From NCBI GenBank assembly GCA_024138015.1, contig JAMXBB010000003.1, positions 36,073,832 through 36,137,831 on the forward strand: a stretch of 64,000 nucleotides of DNA, in the 5' to 3' direction. The position numbers and the translations under genes are program-made. The notes below the pieces were generated by a model, which was given only the letters and a program-made list of their open reading frames with translations, had not been told where the DNA came from and searched no databases. Shown piece by piece: positions 59,401 to 64,000 of the stretch; the stretch's first letter is position 1; each line of letters begins with the position of its first letter. Source of the DNA: Lumnitzera littorea (taxonomy: Eukaryota; Streptophyta; Magnoliopsida; Myrtales; Combretaceae).

Positions 59401-60594
59401 CAAAATGTCGGTGATACAAGTCTTCCATAGTAAGTGTCAAGATATGTAAGTTAGGATCATAACTTTACTACTTGTTGAGATACTACATCAAAATATATAG
59501 AGGCTTATCAGTAATTCTGCTTATGATTGTAAATTAATTGTTTGTACGCATGCCATATGTGGTTAGTATTCTGATTATAATAGGAGTTAAACTCATTAGC
59601 GTACTATTTTGCATGATTTCATGGTATTGTTTTGTGTGAACTTATCTTCCTACCCCTAAATGGAAGTAATAATGATTTGACTGCTAACATAACTGAACAT
59701 GCATAGCAATTGTTAGGGGAATAATTAGAAGTGTCAAACCAAATACCGACTCCTTTCAATGAGGATAGCTAAAATGGCTATTTCCCTATCCTTAATCGAA
59801 CTAAGTGATAGGCAAGAAGGTCACGATAAGAGTAGGAGTTGTGGTTCGAAGGTAAACACGAGAGAAGAGTACTCTCCATTACATAAGCCCGGGTTTGGTC
59901 TAATTTTGAGTCGCGATAAACTCCTCAATCTAGATTAAAGTAGATATAATTTCTCTAACTTCACAATGGACTATATAACATTATACGATGTTTCAAGTGA
60001 TTGATTACATTGCAATTCATTATAATTAATAACCTTATTTATGATTGTATGGTACTCTTTTGACTTTGTTCCACTTATTGAGTTAACTGTGCTCACATCC
60101 TTATAGACTCTTTTTTAGGTGACAAGTAAGAGTTCAAGATGCTTAAATATCACTACCCTTAGGTTAGTATGTAGTTGGTTAGGAAAGTAAGGAAAAGAGA
60201 ATCTATTGAATCTAAGTTTTTGATCTTTTCTTTTCGGTTTTGAGGAAACTAACTGGGAGTCTCCTACGATACCCACAAGTTTCTTATCTTACTATAAGTA
60301 GGCTTTAAGATATGCGACTTTTGTAAACTCTGAATGTAAATTATAACTCTTTATGTAGAAGTACTATATAAATACTATTATATTATCGAACAATGGGTCA
60401 TCGTGAATAGGTATTTCAAAAGGTTATATCACAGGTTTGATTATAGATGGATATTAGACTAGATGCTTCAAGCTAGTTGAGTTATGTATGCTTTATGTGA
60501 ACTATATCTACGATAGCTGCTGTAAGGTTAGCTTCCATCTTAGGTTAATTTATACAGCGAGATTGTTATGACTTCCTTTGTTTAGGGCATAACA
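56489..60594 (+). mobile_element. Long LTR segment of element X (3' copy)
   Basis: Collinear with 42037-45921, ending in GGGCATAACA where unrelated sequence starts. Relative to the 5' copy it has about 60-80 extra bases near 58570-58690 and about 120 near 59190-59330. TATA-like ATATAAATAG is at 56722-56731. The minus frame of 147 codons at 57628-58071 is interrupted in the other copy and is not regarded as a gene. Confidence 0.82.
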
Positions 60595-61077
60595 CTATTG
60601 TTATTGGTCAATCCACTTGCAATAGAGAAAAGCAAGAACAATAATCCTTATGCTTCAAACCAAGTTGATAGTAAAAGGTTACCTCCACCATAACGTTCAC
60701 CAACTCCCCCACTTCTAGCCACTCAATTATGTAAATTACAACAGCTCAAAACACTTATTCAATAAGTACTTGAAGACAATTGAAGAACCTAAGAGTACAA
60801 CATTGACCTCCAAAGGGACATTGCTCTCCTAAAAAAAGTGTCCCAAAAACACTCCTACAAAGAAACAACAATTAGCTCATCCATATAACAAAGTAAATGC
60901 AATGAACCATACATTAACCACCCAATGCATTATGCGACCAAGTTCAACAAAATCGGTAAGCCCCCAAGGACCTATGCAACTGACTGAACCGTAACCACAA
61001 TAAAAAGCACATGTATGGTGAATGCTTTAAGACAAACTGATGAACTACCGACCAACGGTCCCATTACTTATGCACAA
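60595..61077. other. Spacer between X and Z, nature unknown
   Basis: No element end or gene was recognised. Composition is less AT-rich than the X LTR and contains CAACAGCTC- and CCCAA-type phrases that could be an eroded coding or UTR part of another retroelement. Confidence 0.35.
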
Positions 61078-61944
61078 CTCTAAGGACTCCAATCCCTCAC
61101 CCGACGAATTCTCTCTCGACAACCTATTGATGATGAGAAAGTTTACACCGAAAGAATGTGGCTGAACTCCTCGAGCTCTCGTAATTGTCATACATTGATC
61201 TGTACACTCGGTAGTGATTATACCAACCATTCCCTTGCTGAGTATCCCATGTCGAGTAAGCCAACCCACTACTGTTGAAAAGTTCTTGCCAAGTGACAAG
61301 AGACTCACTTAAACAGCCAAATAGTTTTCTCTTAGCATGCCACTAACCCTCTCGTCCCAGCCCTTTATTGCCATAACATTTTGACCCCTCTCGCCTGCTA
61401 TGCTAAAAGAATATTTATATGGGACCAATGTTGCACTGCCACCTATCAATCTCGTCTGACATTGTACTACTTTTCCATTTTTGGTCTTTTGTTCTTTTTG
61501 CCCTTTTTGGTATGTATTAGGAATCTCCTTTTTGTATATACTTTCTTGTCATTTCATTATTTGTAATGCTACCCTAGGGACTTACTATAAATAGTTCTTT
61601 TCTTTTGTAACCCGCAGATAACTTACATGTTAATATTAAATATTCTGATCTTATGAGACAACCCTCTCCAAGTCCATATTTTACACACTCTTATCTAATT
61701 TTGCCGAGTAGCTCAGGAGTACTGGCAGATGAACCTTGACATAAACTTGTGCGTCACATTAAGTGTGGTGTTAAGTCGTGTTGTGTTCGTTAGTGAGTCA
61801 TATCCTCCGAGCAGCTTCACATTAGTTACTCTCATTCAGTTGTAGACCATTTTCCTCTAAGTTTCTTCAATACCTTGAAAGACCCATTTCAGTTCAAATC
61901 TGCCTCAGTAAATCTTAGTAATAACTAAGCTCCTAGATACACCA
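61078..61944 (+). mobile_element. 5' LTR of element Z (L1-type, diverged)
   Basis: It ends CTAGATACACCA, 8 bp before a Met-tRNA primer site. TTGGTATGTATTAGGAATC (about 61506) followed by a TATA region copies the layout of the L1 LTR (TTAGTATGTATTAGGAA at about 33440). The start is estimated from CTAAGGACTCC near 61078, which resembles the L1 LTR start TGTAAGGACTT, and is uncertain by tens of bases. The frames at 61045-61308 (minus) and 61381-61566 (plus) are not supported. Confidence 0.55.
61586..61594 (+). promoter_or_regulatory. TATA box of the Z LTR
   Basis: TATAAATAG, a consensus plant TATA element, about 360 bp before the LTR end. Confidence 0.6.
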
Positions 61945-61952
61945 TATATTCC

Positions 61953-61964
61953 TGGTATCAGAAC
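61953..61964 (+). promoter_or_regulatory. Primer-binding site of Z (initiator Met-tRNA)
   Basis: TGGTATCAGAAC differs from the initiator Met-tRNA complement TGGTATCAGAGC at one base. Confidence 0.88.
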
Positions 61965-62075
61965 TTAAGGTTGAGGTTAAGACCGAGAGCTGTGTGGTAA
62001 TAGTCAGTTTACTATTTGAGATACTGTGTGTGATTGTAGCCATCTATGTGAAGTGTAGTTATTGAAATTTTGCAT

Positions 62076-62835
62076 TAAGAATGTTGAACCCTAGTGTATA
62101 AGAAGAGATTCACGATGTGGAAAGTGATGCTCATAGTCATGGTCAAGTGACCCAACAAACACCACGTAGTACTAATGAGCAGATACAAGATTTGCTGCTA
62201 TTGTGGCTAATTTAGCTACCTCAATAAACAGGGTCTTAGAGAATGGACCGCATGAGAGAGTTGCTAAGCAAGGTCAAGAAATGAGAGATAGGCCAAGGAG
62301 AAATATGAACAAGTAAGCTCCAAAAGCCTTTCCAATGAACTACGCACCATCGCAACGTACCGATCGAGTCATAAGGAGAAGGTTAAAGTTGGACGAAGTG
62401 GAAGAGTACAAAGAAGAAGAAGCCTAGGATGTTGGGCTTGATAAGCGAGAGTTCAAAGCGCCAAGAGGTGCCAAACAACTTAAGGTACAGATTCCATACT
62501 TCAACGGGTCTAGTAGTACTAATAACTACTTAGACTGGGAAGAGAAGATCAAAAAGATATTTGACTTTTATGATTATGAAGATGCTATCTGTATTAGAGT
62601 GGTCGCGTTAGAAATTTCTAAGTATGCAACAATGTGATGGAAGAAGCTACAAAATGTTCACTTGAGGACCTAACGTAATGTCCGAACATGGAATGAGATG
62701 AAGAGAGTTCCAAAGAATAGGTTCGTTCTCAAACACTACGAACAAGACACTTTTCAATGAATCCAAGACTTGAGGCAAGGTAACAAATCCATAGATGACT
62801 AAGTCCGAGAGTTTCAGTTGCTCATGATACAATAA
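62076..62835 (+). pseudogene. gag of Z (CRM/Reina-like), 3'-truncated
   Basis: The frame starts near ATG 62080 (MLNPSV, then a stop) and is recognisable from about 62440: FKAPRGAKQLKVQIPYFNG, NYLDWEEKIKKIFDFYDYED, WNEMKRVPKNRFVLKHYEQD and DLRQGNKSIDD-VREFQLLM. This is the same Gag type as L1 and the minus-strand element at 3.9-5.3 kb, with the WNEMKR and DLRQG motifs. It stops at about 62835; the last part of capsid and the whole zinc-knuckle region are absent, and the protease of a different lineage starts within 50 bp. TGA/TAA stops occur, e.g. at about 62637 and 62758. Confidence 0.8.
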
Positions 62836-62859
62836 GAATTTTGATAATAAAAGTATAAG

Positions 62860-63152
62860 GAGAAAACTTTTTATTATGATTCAGGACATATTAAGATAGA
62901 TGGAGACTCTGTTTATACTTTGTTCGACACGGGAGTTACGCATTCCTTTATATCACCTGAAGTGGTGAAAAGAGTAGGCTTGACTACTAATGCTACTGAA
63001 TCCAGCTTTGGTGTGAGAAGTCCTACGGGAAGCGTTACAATGGCAAAGGAAATGGTGAGAGGATGTCTGTTTCAAATTCAGGATGTCATAGTAAAACTGA
63101 TATGATTCTCCTGGATATGGGGAAATATGATGCAATATTGGGGATGGATTAG
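62860..63152 (+). pseudogene. Aspartic protease of Z (Tekay-like), one frameshift and one stop
   Basis: The active site is intact: YTLFDTGVTHSFIS at about 62910-62953 (DTG at 62925-62933), followed by VGLTTNATESSFGV and GCLFQIQDVIVK. A one-base loss around 63094-63098 moves the frame; it continues DMILLDMGKYDAILGMD, where the next codon, a conserved tryptophan in the family, is TAG (63150-63152). Otherwise the domain is complete and much better kept than those of L1 and X. It would cut Gag-Pol within the particle. Confidence 0.85.
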
Positions 63153-63998
63153 ATGACTAAAGTCAAAGCCAATGTTGATTGTCAGGAAAAGAAAATAATA
63201 TTTGAAGTTTCTGATGAAGTACAAGCAGAATTTAAAGGAGATTCAGTTGTAGCAGATATGCAGGAGTTGAGTGTTATGGAGGTAAATATTGATGATAGTT
63301 TAATAAATGCAATAGAAGTTGATCAAAAGAAGCCAACATTAGAGGAAATACGAGTGGTGAATGAATTTTCCGATGTATTTCCTGAAGAGTTACCTAGATT
63401 GCTACCGAAGAGAGAAATTGATTTTGTTATAGATGTAGTGCCAGGAACTGAACCTATTTCAAAGCCTCCTTATAGAATGGCTCCAATTGAATTGAAGGAG
63501 TTGAAGAAGCAGTTGGAAGAATTGTTGGATCAAGGGTTCATAAGACCAAGTGTTTCCCCATGGGGTGCACCAGTGTTATTTGCTAAGAAAAAGGATGGAT
63601 CATTGCGGCTCTGTATTGATTATCGGGAGTTGAATAAGGTGACCATTAAGAATAAATACCCACTTCCATGGATTGATGATTTGTTTGATCATTTGCATGG
63701 TGCAAGTGTATTTTCTAGGATCGATTTAAGATCGGGATATCATCAATTGAGGATTAAACTTGAAGATGTACCAAAGACAACATTTCGGACACGGTATGGT
63801 CATTATGAGTTCCTCGTCATGCCCTTTGGTTTGACAAATGCACCTGTCGCTTTTATGGATTTAATGAACCGTGTGTTCAAATCATTATTGGACAAGTGTG
63901 TAATTGTGTTCATTGATGACATTTTGGTTTATTCTGTAACTCCTGAGCAGCATGAGAAGCATTTAAGGATAGTATTGCAAACTCTGTGGGAGCATAAG
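63153..63998 (+). CDS. Reverse transcriptase of Z, open and running off the window
   Basis: An uninterrupted frame of 282 codons from ATG 63153 to the window edge; this ATG merely follows the protease stop and is not a natural start. The segment opens with the end of protease (MTKVKANVDCQEKK), then the linker NEFSDVFPEELPRLLP, and RT with SKPPYRMAPIELKELKKQL, GFIRPSVSPWGAPVLFAKKK, RLCIDYRELNKVTIKNKYPL, RIDLRSGYHQLRIK and GHYEFLVMPFGLTNAP. The catalytic box FIDD (63909-63920) keeps both aspartates, followed by ILVYS. By these motifs it belongs with Tekay/Del-type Ty3/gypsy RTs, like X. RNase H and integrase would follow outside. The open frame marks Z as the youngest element here. Confidence 0.9.
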   Translation, partial: MTKVKANVDCQEKKIIFEVSDEVQAEFKGDSVVADMQELSVMEVNIDDSLINAIEVDQKKPTLEEIRVVNEFSDVFPEELPRLLPKREIDFVIDVVPGTEPISKPPYRMAPIELKELKKQLEELLDQGFIRPSVSPWGAPVLFAKKKDGSLRLCIDYRELNKVTIKNKYPLPWIDDLFDHLHGASVFSRIDLRSGYHQLRIKLEDVPKTTFRTRYGHYEFLVMPFGLTNAPVAFMDLMNRVFKSLLDKCVIVFIDDILVYSVTPEQHEKHLRIVLQTLWEHK

Positions 63999-64000
63999 TT

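Noticed and set aside
61045..61308. 87-codon minus-strand frame near Z
   Set aside because: It overlaps the start of the Z LTR, is also open on the plus strand in part, and shows no domain.

Overview
The window is plant nuclear DNA, most likely from gene-poor heterochromatin of a flowering plant. It is AT-rich and contains no host gene I can call with confidence. Almost everything recognisable is an old LTR retrotransposon, a solo LTR, a small hAT- or Mutator-type non-autonomous DNA element, or a tandem repeat derived from them. Coding remnants are riddled with stops, many of the TGG-to-TAG or CAG/CGA-to-TAG/TGA kind expected from decay of methylated cytosine. The mix of Tat/Ogre, Tekay-like, CRM/Reina-like and probable SIRE/copia-type sequences argues for an angiosperm; I cannot name the species.

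Layout: 1-3899 is the 3' end of a Tat-lineage element: integrase tail, 3' UTR with an 84-bp minisatellite, polypurine tract and a 2.1-kb LTR. 3906-6000 is a minus-strand CRM/Reina-like gag with its LTR. 6001-12516 is AT-rich decayed sequence with a copia-type LTR near 9780-11109. 12522-24151 is one complete Tat/Ogre-type insertion (11.6 kb, paired LTRs, ACTAA target-site duplication) that keeps gag and protease, lacks recognisable RT, RNase H and integrase, and carries at least five unrelated tandem arrays in the space behind them. 24157-27950 is single-copy-looking sequence with a CpG-rich island. 27952-31751 holds two hAT-type elements, the second with a Mutator-type MITE nested inside.

From 33004 to 60594 two Ty3/gypsy families are interlocked. 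A CRM/Reina-like element (L1) lies at 33004-42036 and its 3' LTR carries two further insertions with TGATA...TATCA ends. A Tekay-like element (X) has 3.9-4.1 kb LTR segments at 42037-45921 and 56489-60594, a Met-tRNA primer-binding site, an unusual extra ORF and gag-pol; its interior is split by a 2.8-kb Tat solo LTR with a perfect CAGGG duplication. Both X LTR segments are preceded, at the same junction, by an L1-type LTR. The last 3 kb begin another element (Z) that joins an L1-type LTR and gag to a Tekay-like protease-RT whose RT frame is still open and runs off the edge.

The genes do not form a host pathway. The layers of nesting record insertion order, and the repeated exchange between L1-type and X-type sequences, the extra ORF in X, and the tandem-array-rich Tat 3' regions are the most notable aspects.
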